From Microbacterium sp. MYb66 (GTDB lineage: Bacteria > Actinomycetota > Actinomycetes > Actinomycetales > Microbacteriaceae), in NCBI RefSeq assembly GCF_002979435.1, contig NZ_PCOV01000002.1, positions 62,001-126,000 on the forward strand: a stretch of DNA of 64,000 nucleotides, given 5' to 3'. The translations under genes were made by a program, and so were the position numbers. Shown one piece after another: positions 1 through 8,738 of the stretch (positions are counted from its first letter, which is position 1; the number at the start of each line of letters is the position of its first letter). The notes beneath the pieces were generated by a model. That model was not told the origin of the DNA. It saw nothing but the letters and a program-made list of their open reading frames with translations, and searched no databases.

Positions 1-894
1 CGATTCCATGACCTCTTCCGGCGTACGGTAGCCGCCGTTCGGGTCGCACTCGTCCCAGCGCTGCTCGAGCGGCGACTGCTGCGCGCTGCGGACGCCGAGC
101 TTGACCTGGCCGAACAGGTCGACCGGATATCCGTCGGGCGAGAACTCCGTGGGCGTCGCATCCGCGAGCACGACGAACGGGTTGGCCGACAGCGCCCACC
201 AGACCAGGTCGAACCGCGGCACCTCGTAGGTGGTCGTCACGTCCCAGCGCTCGCAGTCGGGGGCGCCGTTCGCGTCGTACGGCCGCGAATAGCTGGTTGC
301 CTCGCTGCGCACGGCCATGCCGCCGAGCCCGAACGCGATGAGCGTGCCGAACACGAAGGCGGCGACCACGAGATACGTCGCCGCGACCGAGAACAGCGGG
401 CGGGCGATGAGGCCGCTCAGCCCGACGCCGATCGCCGCGACCACGATGATCACGGCCGCGAGCACCAGCAGCGAGACGAGCAGCACCAGCGGATTCGCTC
501 CCCCGCCCAGCAACGACAGGGCGAGGAACGGCACCGCGACGAGGAGGAAGGCGCCGCCGGTCGCGACGGCTGCGACGAGCTTGCCGAGCATGATGTCGCC
601 GGTGGACGCGGCGGTCACCTGGATCGCGGCGAGGGTCGCGGCATCCCGGTCGCCGTTGATCGCGTTCCCGCTGAGCGTCGGCGACACCAGGACCACGAGC
701 AGCAGCACGACGTTGACGACGATCGAGTAGACGCCGGCGCCGACGAAATCGCCCCAGGAGTACACGGCGAACGCGAGCCCGGTCACCCCGAGCAGGATGA
801 GGGCGAAGACGCCGAGCAGGACGTACCAGCCCACGCTCCGCAGCCGCTGGGTCAGTTCGAGTCGGGCGATGATCCCGATGTTCGCGAGGCTCAT
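1..894 (-). CDS. ABC-2 type transporter permease (partial, C-terminus beyond the window)
   Basis: The reading frame starts at an ATG at 894 and runs without a stop off the left edge, so the C-terminal part is missing. The visible ~298 residues begin MSLANIGIIARLELTQR and contain several hydrophobic spans followed by a polar stretch. This is the layout of ABC-2 permeases, the membrane half of an exporter. Its start overlaps the stop of the ATPase gene by 4 bp (ATGA), so the two are translationally coupled and should form one transporter. The substrate cannot be told from sequence. Confidence 0.85.
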   Translation of the reverse strand, partial: MSLANIGIIARLELTQRLRSVGWYVLLGVFALILLGVTGLAFAVYSWGDFVGAGVYSIVVNVVLLLVVLVSPTLSGNAINGDRDAATLAAIQVTAASTGDIMLGKLVAAVATGGAFLLVAVPFLALSLLGGGANPLVLLVSLLVLAAVIIVVAAIGVGLSGLIARPLFSVAATYLVVAAFVFGTLIAFGLGGMAVRSEATSYSRPYDANGAPDCERWDVTTTYEVPRFDLVWWALSANPFVVLADATPTEFSPDGYPVDLFGQVKLGVRSAQQSPLEQRWDECDPNGGYRTPEEVMES

Positions 895-1892
895 GCTCCC
901 GCCTCCGTTCCGGTGGGCGCCGAAGGCGCCGAAGGCGCCGGGGGCGCGGGTGGGGGTGACGCCGGGGAGAGCGGTGCGTGCGAGAGGTTCAGGAACGTGT
1001 GCTCCAGGTCGCTCTGCGCGGGAGCGAACTCCGAGATCGGGAGCCCCGCCTCGACGAGCCGTCGCAGGGCATGCGCCGCGGAATCCTCCCCCGTGAAGCC
1101 GACGAGTACGGCGCCGCGGTCGTCGGCGAGGGCTTCGGGGGCGAGTCCGAGATTGGAGGCGACCTGCCACGTATCGGCGCTCATCCGCTCCGGGGTCGCA
1201 CCTGCCAGACGGATCCGCCAGGGGCGCACCGCGGCCTGCGCAGGAGCCGCGTCGACGACCGCGCCTGCGACGAGGAAGACCGCGTCGTCGACGACCTCCT
1301 CCAACTCCGACAGGATGTGGCTCGAGATCAGCACGGTGCGCCCTTCGGCGGCGAGGCGACGCAGCAGCAGCCGGAGCTGCACGCGTGCCTCCGGATCCAG
1401 CCCGGACGCCGGTTCGTCGAGGAGCAGCACCTGCGGGTCGTGCACGAGGGCGCGGGCGAGTCCGAGCTTCTGCTTCTGCCCGCGGGAGAGCACCTTCGCC
1501 GGAGAGTCGGCGAGTTCGGCGAGCCCGACGAGCTCGAGCAGCTGCTGTGCCCGGGAGGCGGCATCCGGCTTCTCGATGCCGTAGAGACGAGCGGTCGTGA
1601 CGATCGTCTCCCGCGCCGTGAGAGAGGGCCAGGCACCGAGCGCATCCGGCATCCAGCCCAGCAGACGTCGCGCGGCGAGCGGATCGACGGCGGGGTCGAC
1701 TCCTCCGATGCGGATCGTCCCGGTGTCCGGCGCGAGCAAGGAGGCGAGCATCAGGAGCAGGGTGGTCTTGCCCGCACCGTTCGGTCCGACGAGGCCGGTC
1801 ACTCGACCGGGCTCCGCACGGAGGGTCGCCGCCCGCACGGCCTGAACCGTCCCGAATGCTCTACTGACGTCTTGCACCACGATTCCGGTCAT
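891..1892 (-). CDS. ABC transporter ATP-binding protein
   Basis: This is a 333-residue ABC ATPase. Walker A (GPNGAGKTT) lies at residues 36-44, the signature is LSRGQKQKLGLARAL, and Walker B reads VLLLDEP. After the ~215-residue ATPase core comes an extra domain of the type seen in ABC-2 exporter ATPases such as CcmA-like proteins, then a low-complexity Pro/Ala tail. It overlaps the permease at 894 by 4 bp, so it probably energises that exporter. No strong ribosome binding site is seen before the ATG at 1892. The substrate is unknown. Confidence 0.9.
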   Translation of the reverse strand: MTGIVVQDVSRAFGTVQAVRAATLRAEPGRVTGLVGPNGAGKTTLLLMLASLLAPDTGTIRIGGVDPAVDPLAARRLLGWMPDALGAWPSLTARETIVTTARLYGIEKPDAASRAQQLLELVGLAELADSPAKVLSRGQKQKLGLARALVHDPQVLLLDEPASGLDPEARVQLRLLLRRLAAEGRTVLISSHILSELEEVVDDAVFLVAGAVVDAAPAQAAVRPWRIRLAGATPERMSADTWQVASNLGLAPEALADDRGAVLVGFTGEDSAAHALRRLVEAGLPISEFAPAQSDLEHTFLNLSHAPLSPASPPPAPPAPSAPSAPTGTEAGA

Positions 1893-1981
1893 GCGGTCAG
1901 TCTGGCATCGCGGGCCGGTCGCGTCCGGGAGCTCGGGGCGGATGCTCAGGCAGCGCGTCGCGCGGGTGACACAATCTCCCC

Positions 1982-2380
1982 ATGCGCACGATCCTCAACA
2001 TCATCTGGGTCATCCTGGCCGGATGGGCCCTGTTCCTCGGGTACGTCCTGGCCGGCATCCTGCTGTGCATCCCGATCATCACGATCCCGTGGGCGATCGC
2101 TTCGTTCCGCATCGCCGCATACGCCATCTGGCCGTTCGGCCGAGAAGTCATCGCCAAGCCGACCGCCGGCGTGGGTTCGTTCCTCGGCAACGTGCTGTGG
2201 GTCGTCCTCGCCGGATGGTGGCTCGCGATCGGCCACATCGTCTCGGGCGTCCTGCTGTGCATCACGATCATCGGCATCCCGATGGGCATCGCCGATTTCA
2301 AGATGGTCCCGATCTCGCTCATGCCCCTCGGCAAGGAGATCGTCTCGACGCGCAGGGGCGCGTTCGACCGCACCCTCTGA
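1982..2380 (+). CDS. YccF domain-containing inner-membrane protein
   Basis: This 132-residue protein consists of two similar halves, each a hydrophobic helix pair ending in a short polar motif (AYAIWPFGREV and SLMPLGKEIV). This duplicated layout is typical of the YccF family of small membrane proteins, whose function is not well established. The ATG at 1982 follows directly on a weak purine-poor leader. It stands as a single gene between the ABC exporter (opposite strand) and the hemerythrin-like gene. Confidence 0.85.
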   Translation: MRTILNIIWVILAGWALFLGYVLAGILLCIPIITIPWAIASFRIAAYAIWPFGREVIAKPTAGVGSFLGNVLWVVLAGWWLAIGHIVSGVLLCITIIGIPMGIADFKMVPISLMPLGKEIVSTRRGAFDRTL

Positions 2381-2405
2381 CTCGCAGCCCGCCTACACTG
2401 AGGCG

Positions 2406-2867
2406 ATGGATGTCGCTCGCCTGATCGCCTGGGATCAGGAGCTCCGCTCGGCCCACTCCCGTCTGCGCGCCGCCCTCGCCGCGACTCACGAGGCGCTCTC
2501 CGAGGGCGAAGACGCTCCGCAGGCCACGTCCGAGCTCGTGCTCTACTGCATCGGCTTCTGCACGGCGCTGGACGGCCACCACGGAGCCGAAGACCGCATG
2601 CTCTTCCCGGCGCTGCGCGAGGAGCACCCCGAGCTCGGCGGGATCATCGACAAGCTCATGCAGGACCACTCGATGCTCGCGCACCTGCTCGCTTCGCTGC
2701 GGACCGCAGCTGAGAGGGGCGACGATGCCGCATCGATCGGCCGGCACCTCGACGGGATCGCCGCGATCATGGAGTCGCACTTCCGCTTCGAGGAGCGCGA
2801 GATCCTCGAACCGCTTCGCGCGATCGTGGTCGACGGCGACGTGAAGAGCGTTCTCGGACCGCTCTGA
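2406..2867 (+). CDS. Hemerythrin HHE cation-binding domain protein
   Basis: This is a 153-residue, all-helical protein starting MDVARLIAWDQELRSAHSRL. Potential iron ligands are spaced as in hemerythrin-like HHE domains: H in the first helix, DGHHGAEDRMLFP (HxxxE) in the second, MQDHSMLAHLL in the third and ESHFRFEEREIL in the fourth. Such proteins bind a di-iron centre and sense or carry O2, NO or iron. The longer frame upstream overlaps other genes; I chose the ATG at 2406 because the conserved fold starts there. It converges with the phosphodiesterase gene, leaving 11 bp. Confidence 0.85.
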   Translation: MDVARLIAWDQELRSAHSRLRAALAATHEALSEGEDAPQATSELVLYCIGFCTALDGHHGAEDRMLFPALREEHPELGGIIDKLMQDHSMLAHLLASLRTAAERGDDAASIGRHLDGIAAIMESHFRFEEREILEPLRAIVVDGDVKSVLGPL

Positions 2868-2878
2868 CTCGCGGGAGT

Positions 2879-3865
2879 TCAGCCTCGGAAGAAGGCGACG
2901 CCCAGATCCGGATGGTCGACGAAGACCCCGTCGATGCCCTGACGCGCGATGACGCCCCACTCCGCCTCATAGTCGCCGTAGGCGCCGCGTCCGCCCCCAC
3001 CGCGGAACTCGGCCGCGAGGAACGCGTTCTCGGGTCGGCAGGTCCAGGTGAACACCTTGAGGCCCCGCGCATGCGCGTCGGCCACGATGGTGTTGCCGCG
3101 CGCAAGCAGCATCTTCTTGCTCACGCTGATGCCGTCGACGCGGCCGACGAGACCGTCGAGGCCCTGCGGGGTCACGGTCGCTTTGTAGGTGAGCGCCTGC
3201 TTGCCTTCGGCCACCAGCCGGTCGTACGGCCGTCCGGTCGCCTCGATCAGGTAGATGTACGAGGCGACGATCCCGCGCTCGCGCAGCTCGCCGAGCACCG
3301 TCGACTCGAAGCACTCGATCACCAGGGGCAGCTCGCCCTCCGCCCATCCGGCCTCGCGGAGTTCGCGGTCGATGAGCGGGGCGAGGTCGAGACCGATGCC
3401 CGCGAAGTACGTGGCGTGCTTGACCTCGAGCACGACGCCGATCTCGCGACCGTACTCCGTCGATCCGTCGCGCACGATGTCGAGGACGTCGCGGAGGCGG
3501 AGGATCCCCTGGGCGTCGTCGAAGCTCGCGCTCGACACGCGCACCTCCGGCAGCCGCTCGCGTCCGCGGAGCGTCGACAGCTCCGCCCAGGTGAAGTCCT
3601 CGGTGAACCAGCCGGTCAGCGCCTGTCCGTCGACGCGCTTGGTCGTCTTGCGGTCGGCGAACTCCGGATGCGTCGCGACGTCGGTCGTGCCGGAGATCTC
3701 GTTCTCGTGCCGGACGACCAGGATCCCGTCCTTCGTGGCGACGACGTCGGGTTCCACGGCATCCACCCCCATGGCGAGCGCGAGCTCGTAGGAGGAGCGA
3801 CTGTGCTCAGGTCGGTAGCCGGGCGCACCGCGATGCCCGATGACGAGGGGCGTTTTCCTGGGCAC
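2879..3865 (-). CDS. Glycerophosphodiester phosphodiesterase
   Basis: This 328-residue GDPD-family enzyme hydrolyses glycerophosphodiesters to glycerol-3-phosphate and an alcohol. The N-terminus carries the catalytic signature GHRGAPGYRPEHS, followed by the metal-binding EPDVVATKDG and the LVVRHE segment. The C-terminal end has DGVFVDHPDLGV, the usual TIM-barrel closing motif. A GTG at 3865 is the chosen start since the conserved HRG motif follows within ten residues; the same frame stays open far upstream but only opposite other genes. No signal peptide is seen, so it is probably cytoplasmic. It is transcribed divergently from the Bax inhibitor-1 gene. Confidence 0.9.
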   Translation of the reverse strand: MPRKTPLVIGHRGAPGYRPEHSRSSYELALAMGVDAVEPDVVATKDGILVVRHENEISGTTDVATHPEFADRKTTKRVDGQALTGWFTEDFTWAELSTLRGRERLPEVRVSSASFDDAQGILRLRDVLDIVRDGSTEYGREIGVVLEVKHATYFAGIGLDLAPLIDRELREAGWAEGELPLVIECFESTVLGELRERGIVASYIYLIEATGRPYDRLVAEGKQALTYKATVTPQGLDGLVGRVDGISVSKKMLLARGNTIVADAHARGLKVFTWTCRPENAFLAAEFRGGGGRGAYGDYEAEWGVIARQGIDGVFVDHPDLGVAFFRG

Positions 3866-3955
3866 GCTCTCAGCGTAGAACACCCCGGCACCGCCGCCTC
3901 CCGAGTATCGTGGAGGAAAGAGACCTACTACCCCCCTTTGGAGTGAGGCCCACCA

Positions 3956-4882
3956 ATGAGCAACTTCGCTTTCAACAACCCTGCATTCAAGCAGCAGGAC
4001 CCGCGCAACGTCGCGACGTACCCGGGCGGACCTCAGGCTGCCCAGGGCGCGCAGAACGCCTCGCTCCAGCACGGGGCGATGGATGCCGCGGCCAACGCGC
4101 AGCTCGAGGGCATGTACGCAGCGCCCCCCGCCGGCGCCATCGAGACCGACCGGATGTCGGTCGAGGACACCGTCTGGAAGACGGCCGGCCTGTTCGGCAT
4201 CCTGCTGGTCACCGCGGCCGTCGGCTGGGTGATGACCCTCGGCGGTCTCGCCGCACCGGCGTACAACCCGGCGAGCACCTTCCAGCCCAACATGCTTCCG
4301 TGGATCGTCGGCGCGCTCGGCGGTTTCGTGCTCGCGATGGTCATCACCTTCACGTCGCGCAAGAAGGTGCGTCCGGCGCTGATCTTCGCGTACGCGGCAT
4401 TCGAGGGCCTCTTCATCGGAGGCATCTCGGCATTCTTCGAGGTCATCTACCCCGGCATCGTCTTCCAGGCGACGCTCGCGACCGTCTCGGTCGTCGGCGT
4501 GACTCTGGCTCTCTTCGCGAGCGGGAAGATCCGCGCGTCGAAGAAGGCGACCAAGATCTTCATGATCGCGATGATCGGCTACCTGGTCTTCTCGCTCCTG
4601 AACCTCGTCCTCATGTGGACCGGTGTGCTGCCCCAGGACCAGGCGTTCGGCATGCTCAGCGCGTCGATCATGGGCATCCCGCTCGGTCTCATCATCGGAG
4701 TGCTCGTCGTCATCATGGCCGCGTACTCGCTGGTGCTCGACTTCGACCAGATCCAGCAGGGCGTGCGCAACGGCGCCCCGCGCAAGTACGGCTGGCTCGG
4801 CGCGTTCGGCATCATGGTCACGGTCGTCTGGCTCTACGTCGAGATCCTCCGGATCATCGCGATCGTCCGCGGCAGCAACTGA
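3956..4882 (+). CDS. Bax inhibitor-1/YccA family membrane protein
   Basis: This is a 308-residue protein with a ~70-residue hydrophilic, Ala/Gln-rich N-terminal segment followed by seven hydrophobic helices. The pattern matches the long actinobacterial members of the Bax inhibitor-1/YccA family (UPF0005 relatives). The family is linked to calcium leak and to FtsH-related membrane quality control in other bacteria; the role here is unknown. A ribosome binding site (GGAGTGAGG) precedes the ATG at 3956, and a strong hairpin terminator follows. Confidence 0.9.
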   Translation: MSNFAFNNPAFKQQDPRNVATYPGGPQAAQGAQNASLQHGAMDAAANAQLEGMYAAPPAGAIETDRMSVEDTVWKTAGLFGILLVTAAVGWVMTLGGLAAPAYNPASTFQPNMLPWIVGALGGFVLAMVITFTSRKKVRPALIFAYAAFEGLFIGGISAFFEVIYPGIVFQATLATVSVVGVTLALFASGKIRASKKATKIFMIAMIGYLVFSLLNLVLMWTGVLPQDQAFGMLSASIMGIPLGLIIGVLVVIMAAYSLVLDFDQIQQGVRNGAPRKYGWLGAFGIMVTVVWLYVEILRIIAIVRGSN

Positions 4883-4905
4883 CCGCCGACGTCTCTCGAA
4901 CAGCG

Positions 4906-4939
4906 ACGAGGCCCGTCTCCCTGGGGAGGCGGGCCTCGT
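4906..4939 (+). terminator. Rho-independent terminator after the Bax inhibitor-1 gene
   Basis: A 15-bp inverted repeat (ACGAGGCCCGTCTCC / GGAGGCGGGCCTCGT) with a 4-nt loop lies 24 bp after the stop codon and is followed by TTG. Confidence 0.8.
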
Positions 4940-5050
4940 TGCATACCCGGGGACATGCGCGCAAGGGGTTGGCACGCGACCCGCGAAGTCGGCAGTGTGG
5001 TGGTCACGAAGCCCTGGCACCCCGGGGCTCCCGACACATAGGAGCTGACC

Positions 5051-5323
5051 ATGAGTTTTCTCGGCTTTCTTCTTCTCGGCCTCATCGCCGGGGCCATCGC
5101 GAAGCTGATCCTGCCCGGGAAGCAGGGCGGCGGTTGGTTCATCACCCTGCTGCTCGGCGTCGTCGGAGCGCTGCTCGGCGGCTGGCTCGGCAGCCTGATC
5201 CTCAACCGCCCGCTCACCGAGTTCTGGGACCTGGGCACCTGGCTCCTCGCGATCGCCGGCTCGATCATCGTGCTGCTGATCTACGGTCTGATCGTCAACC
5301 GCGGTCAGAAGGTCAACGACTGA
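5051..5323 (+). CDS. GlsB/YeaQ/YmgE family stress-response membrane protein
   Basis: This is a 90-residue protein with three hydrophobic helices and the Gly-rich motifs GFLLLGLIAGAIAKLILPG and GVVGALLGGWLG, which define the transglycosylase-associated (GlsB/YeaQ/YmgE) family. Members are small membrane proteins often induced by stress; biochemical function is not settled. A ribosome binding site (AGGAGCTGACC) precedes the ATG. The gene is monocistronic, between two terminators. Confidence 0.9.
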   Translation: MSFLGFLLLGLIAGAIAKLILPGKQGGGWFITLLLGVVGALLGGWLGSLILNRPLTEFWDLGTWLLAIAGSIIVLLIYGLIVNRGQKVND

Positions 5324-5350
5324 CGCGCACGCCCCCGGGCGCTCCCGCGT

Positions 5351-5398
5351 CACCCCCGCCCGTCCCCTTCGGAAGCCTCGCTCCCGAAGGGGGCGGGT
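5351..5398. terminator. Bidirectional terminator between convergent genes
   Basis: An imperfect inverted repeat, with arms built on CCCGCCCGTCCCCTTCGG and CCGAAGGGGGCGGG, separates the GlsB-type gene (plus) from the sigma factor gene (minus). It touches the sigma factor stop codon. Confidence 0.65.
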
Positions 5399-6693
5399 CA
5401 TTTCTCTGCCCCGCGCGCCTTCCGCTCCAGCAGCGACCGTTCGCGATCGTTTCCGGCGAGTGCGGCGGCGACGACGAACTCGCTCCGTGCCTCGTCCTCG
5501 CGCCCGAGTCGACGCAGCAGTTCTCCCCTGGTCGCGGCCAGCAAGTGGTAGCCGCGCAGCGCTCCTGACGCCGACAACCGGTCGATGATGCGCAGTGCCG
5601 ATGCCGGCCCGGTCGCCATCGCGACAGCCGCTGCGCGGTTGAGTTCGACGACGGGCGAAGGGGAGATCCGTCCGAGCGCCTCGTAGAGCAGCACGATGCG
5701 GTCCCAGTCGGTCTCGTCGACGGATGCCGCGACCGCATGGCATTCGGCGATCGCGGCCTGCAGGCAGTACGCCCCACGTCCGCGTCCGAGCGCATCGGCA
5801 GTCGCCAACGATGTGCGACCGCGGGCGATGCGCCCCCGATCCCACCGTCGACGGTCCTGGTCGGCGAGCAGCACGGGGTCGCCGTTGCGGTCCACACGCG
5901 CGGGGAAGCGCGCCGCCGTCAGCTCCATCAGCGCCAGCAGACCGTGCACCTCCGGCTCTCTCGGCATCAGGGCGGCGAGCACCCTGCCGATGCGGATGGC
6001 CTCGTCACTCAGCTCGGGCCTCATCCACTCCGGCCCGCTGCTCGCCGCATGGGCCTCGTTGAAGATCAGATAAAGCACCCCGAGGATGGCGCCGATGCGC
6101 TGCGTGCGCTCCTCACGGGGCGGCAGGTCGAAGGGGGCGTTCGCGGCAGCGAGGGTCTTCTTCGCCCGCACGATCCGCTGCTGCACGGTCGCGGTCGGCA
6201 CCAGGAACGCGCGGGCGATCTCCTCGCTCGAAAGCCCGCCGACCACCCGCAGCGTGAGTGCTACCTGCGCCTCCTTCGAGAGCACGGGATGGCAGGCGAT
6301 GAAGATCAGCCGCAGGACGTCGTCGTCGACCGCATCCGGATCCCACAGCAGCTCCGGCGATTCGGCCTGTTCCCGCTCCAGATCGTGCGCCAGCAGGGCC
6401 ACACGCTCGTCGAGACGCTCCTGCCTGCGCCAGCGATCGACGGCCTTGCGCTTCGCGACCGTCGTCAGCCACGCCCCTGCGTTACGCGGAACTCCCTCGA
6501 CGGGCCACTGCCGGAGCGCATCGACCAGCGCCTCCTGGGCGAGGTCCTCCGCGAGGCCGAAGTCGCCGACCATCCGTGTGAGGGCCCCCACGATCCGCGC
6601 GGACTCGATGCGCCACACCGCCGCGACGGCGCGCTCCGCCGACCCGTCATCGGGGGCGGAACGCGCCGTCTCGCCGTGTGCGGAGGCGTCCAT
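5398..6693 (-). CDS. ECF42-type RNA polymerase sigma factor with C-terminal extension (DUF6596)
   Basis: This is a 431-residue sigma-70 family protein. The region-2 motif EDLAQEALVDALRQWP is near residue 50, and the region-4 helix-turn-helix (GLSSEEIARAFLVPTATVQQRIVRAKKTL) is near residue 150. A ~220-residue helical C-terminal extension follows, which includes YLIFNEAHAA. Such an extension together with an adjacent DGPF/YCII protein is the hallmark of ECF42. The ATG at 6693 shares one base with the stop of the DGPF gene, indicating coupling. In ECF42 the extension is needed for activity and there is no classical anti-sigma factor; none is encoded here. Confidence 0.9.
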   Translation of the reverse strand: MDASAHGETARSAPDDGSAERAVAAVWRIESARIVGALTRMVGDFGLAEDLAQEALVDALRQWPVEGVPRNAGAWLTTVAKRKAVDRWRRQERLDERVALLAHDLEREQAESPELLWDPDAVDDDVLRLIFIACHPVLSKEAQVALTLRVVGGLSSEEIARAFLVPTATVQQRIVRAKKTLAAANAPFDLPPREERTQRIGAILGVLYLIFNEAHAASSGPEWMRPELSDEAIRIGRVLAALMPREPEVHGLLALMELTAARFPARVDRNGDPVLLADQDRRRWDRGRIARGRTSLATADALGRGRGAYCLQAAIAECHAVAASVDETDWDRIVLLYEALGRISPSPVVELNRAAAVAMATGPASALRIIDRLSASGALRGYHLLAATRGELLRRLGREDEARSEFVVAAALAGNDRERSLLERKARGAEK

Positions 6694-7118
6694 CACTGCT
6701 GTGCGCGCTGGGCCTGCTCCTCGCGCCAGCCGGCTTCCTTCTCGATCCACTCGTTGTCGGCGGGGAAGTCCTCCACACCGGTGACCCGACGCACCTCGAG
6801 GAACGACCCGGCACCGAGGGGTGCGCGGCTCGCCCATTCGGCGGCCTCTTCGCGGGACGACACCTCGAGGATCCAGAAGCCGTTGAAGAGCTCCTTCGTC
6901 TCGCCGTAGGGGCCGTCGGTGATGAGCGGCTTCTCTGCGCTGAAGTCGACGACGAAGCCCTCGGCGGCGTCGGTCAGACCTTCGCCCGCGACCAGGACGC
7001 CGGCCTTGATCATCGACTCGTTGTACTTGCCCATGGCCTCGATGACCTGCTCGAACGGCATCTCCTTGTAGGCCTCGACGGCGTCGTCGGTCGCGCGCAT
7101 GATGAGCATGAACTTCAT
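6693..7118 (-). CDS. YCII/DGPF domain protein partnered with the ECF sigma factor
   Basis: This 141-residue protein starts MKFMLIMRATDDAVEAY and contains the family tag motif (ITDGPYGETKELFNGFW) and a YCII-type ferredoxin-like fold. DGPF proteins are almost always encoded beside ECF41/ECF42 sigma factors and are thought to be part of the regulated output or signal sensing; the chemistry is unknown. AAGGAGAACATC precedes the ATG as a good ribosome binding site. The sigma gene starts within its stop codon. Confidence 0.9.
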   Translation of the reverse strand: MKFMLIMRATDDAVEAYKEMPFEQVIEAMGKYNESMIKAGVLVAGEGLTDAAEGFVVDFSAEKPLITDGPYGETKELFNGFWILEVSSREEAAEWASRAPLGAGSFLEVRRVTGVEDFPADNEWIEKEAGWREEQAQRAQQ

Positions 7119-7163
7119 GATGTTCTCCTTGTTCGTGGGCCGTCTCTCGACCCTCTCATCTCT

Positions 7164-7193
7164 GACGTCGAACGGGAACGCCTCGGATCGACA
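7164..7193 (-). promoter_or_regulatory. Candidate ECF42-type autoregulated promoter
   Basis: On the minus strand TGTCGA (7188-7193) is followed after 17 bp by CGACGTC (7164-7170), about 46 bp before the DGPF start codon. TGTCGA is the -35 element I recall for ECF42 sigma factors, so the pair may be self-activated. This is a pattern match only. Confidence 0.45.
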
Positions 7194-7264
7194 TCACCGA
7201 CGGACTTTCTTCGAGATCTCTCACCCGGTCCCCTCCACCGATCCTCCGGGAGCGGGAGCGCGGG

Positions 7265-8650
7265 TCAGCGACGAGGAGGAGCGGAGGCTGCCGCCGCGAT
7301 CACGGCGGTGAGGGCGTCGAGCGAACGCTGAGGGCTCCAGGCCGCGGCGACCGATGGTGCCTCGATACTCAGCGCCTCGAGCCGGTCGCTGTCGGTCAGC
7401 AGCTGGCGCATCGCCACACCCAGCGCGTCGACGTCGCCGCTCGGCACCAGCACGCCGCCGCCCTGTTCCAGCACGTCGCGGATGCCGTAGCGCACGTCGT
7501 ACGACAGCACAGGGGTTCCGTGCAGCAGCGCCTCGACCACGCCGAGCGGCTGCCCCTCGAACGCGGTCGACGTGACGAGGAGAGACGCCCGATCCAGCAC
7601 CGTCCCCGGGGAGTCGGAGTATCCGGCCAGGACGACGCGGTCCCCCGCGCCGAGCTCTTCGATCACGGCCGTCAGGCGCTGCTGCTCAGGACCCCCACCC
7701 CAGATCTCCATCCGGGAGCCGGGGACATCGGCAGCGAGGAAGGCGCGGATCGCGTGGTCGACACGCTTGCCGGGGGCGAGGCGCCCGAGCACGACGACGA
7801 GTCCGTCCTCTCGCAGCTCGGCGCGGGGCACGACCGGCGCGATCGGATTCGGGACGACGCTGTGGAACGCCGCAGATCCGAACCGGGCGACCACGTCGTC
7901 GCGCTGAGTGGCCGTCGGCCAGATCACCGCGTCGAAGCGGTCGGCGAGTCGGAACCAGCGCGTCCAGAGCGTGTTCATCGACGCATCCGGAGTGTACGGC
8001 GCCTCGACGTGCATCGTGTGGATCGTGTGGAGGATGCGCACCCGGGGATCGGACCAATCAGCGATGAGCTCGCCGAGCTGGCGAGACTCGCAGATCACGA
8101 TGATCCTGCGATCGCCGAATGCTGCGGTCACGTGCTCGAGCCAGGCTCGGTACAGTCCTCGGAATCCGTGCAGGGCTCCCGCGACCTCGCCCGCGGCGTC
8201 GTAGACGAGGACGGGCTCCTCGGTCAGGTGCCAGTCGGGGTTGCCCGGGATCACCGGGAGTGCTGCGAACGGTCGCCCCTCGGCATCCGTGAGCACCCGG
8301 TACTCGATATCGGGATCGGGGCTCACCGCACGGTCGGCGGTGGCACGCAGCCAGTCGGCCGCTCCCCCGCCCGGCGCCGCGGCCTCGTCGAACAGGTTGC
8401 GCATCCGGGACGGGTCGACGAGCGCGCCCTGCTCCGCGAACGTCCGTCGGTGCTCGGCGTGCTCAGCCGGCGTACCGGGGTCGAACGTCAGGAGCTGCGG
8501 ACCCACTCCTTCCGCCACGCCGGCACCCGCCAGCTGCCGGGCGCGCGCGAGCGTCGCGATCGTGTACCCGCCGTCCAGCCCCGGGATCAACCGGCTGGAG
8601 AGCACCAGGTACTCGGCATCGGGCAGGCCCGACGCCGCATCGGGGAGCAA
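7265..8650 (-). CDS. Glycosyltransferase family 4-like (TagE-type) protein
   Basis: From a TTG at 8650 this gene encodes 461 residues. The C-terminal half has the GT-B nucleotide-sugar binding region (VVLGRLAPGKRVDHAIRAF, then EGQPLGVVEALLHGTPVLSYD). The N-terminus (EYLVLSSRLIPGLDGGYTIAT) resembles poly(glycerol-phosphate) alpha-glucosyltransferases, suggesting wall teichoic acid or glycolipid glycosylation. The frame stays open to a GTG at 8728, but that would translate through the hairpin at 8666-8691 and has no good ribosome binding site, while TTG 8650 follows AGGGAG. The start is therefore uncertain. Confidence 0.75.
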   Translation of the reverse strand: MLPDAASGLPDAEYLVLSSRLIPGLDGGYTIATLARARQLAGAGVAEGVGPQLLTFDPGTPAEHAEHRRTFAEQGALVDPSRMRNLFDEAAAPGGGAADWLRATADRAVSPDPDIEYRVLTDAEGRPFAALPVIPGNPDWHLTEEPVLVYDAAGEVAGALHGFRGLYRAWLEHVTAAFGDRRIIVICESRQLGELIADWSDPRVRILHTIHTMHVEAPYTPDASMNTLWTRWFRLADRFDAVIWPTATQRDDVVARFGSAAFHSVVPNPIAPVVPRAELREDGLVVVLGRLAPGKRVDHAIRAFLAADVPGSRMEIWGGGPEQQRLTAVIEELGAGDRVVLAGYSDSPGTVLDRASLLVTSTAFEGQPLGVVEALLHGTPVLSYDVRYGIRDVLEQGGGVLVPSGDVDALGVAMRQLLTDSDRLEALSIEAPSVAAAWSPQRSLDALTAVIAAAASAPPRR

Positions 8651-8665
8651 CGCGCTCCCTACTCC

Positions 8666-8691
8666 CACTCGATCGCTGGCGCGATCGAGTG
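8666..8691 (-). terminator. Hairpin downstream of guaA
   Basis: A perfect 11-bp inverted repeat (CACTCGATCGC / GCGATCGAGTG) with a TGGC loop lies about 50 bp after the guaA stop. The arm reuses the last codons of guaA (see the repeat at 8661-8673 and 8741-8753). It lacks a U-tract, so it is either a terminator or an RNA-stabilising stem. Confidence 0.5.
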
Positions 8692-8738
8692 CCACGCTGT
8701 GCCCGTCACGAGCGCGAGCGCCGGTCACTTCGTGCCCG

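Noticed and set aside
2879-5845. Open frame of ~990 codons on the minus strand spanning the phosphodiesterase and genes beyond it
   Set aside because: Only the last 328 codons match a known protein; the rest runs opposite to the Bax inhibitor-1 and GlsB genes and has the Arg/Asp-rich composition of a high-GC shadow frame.
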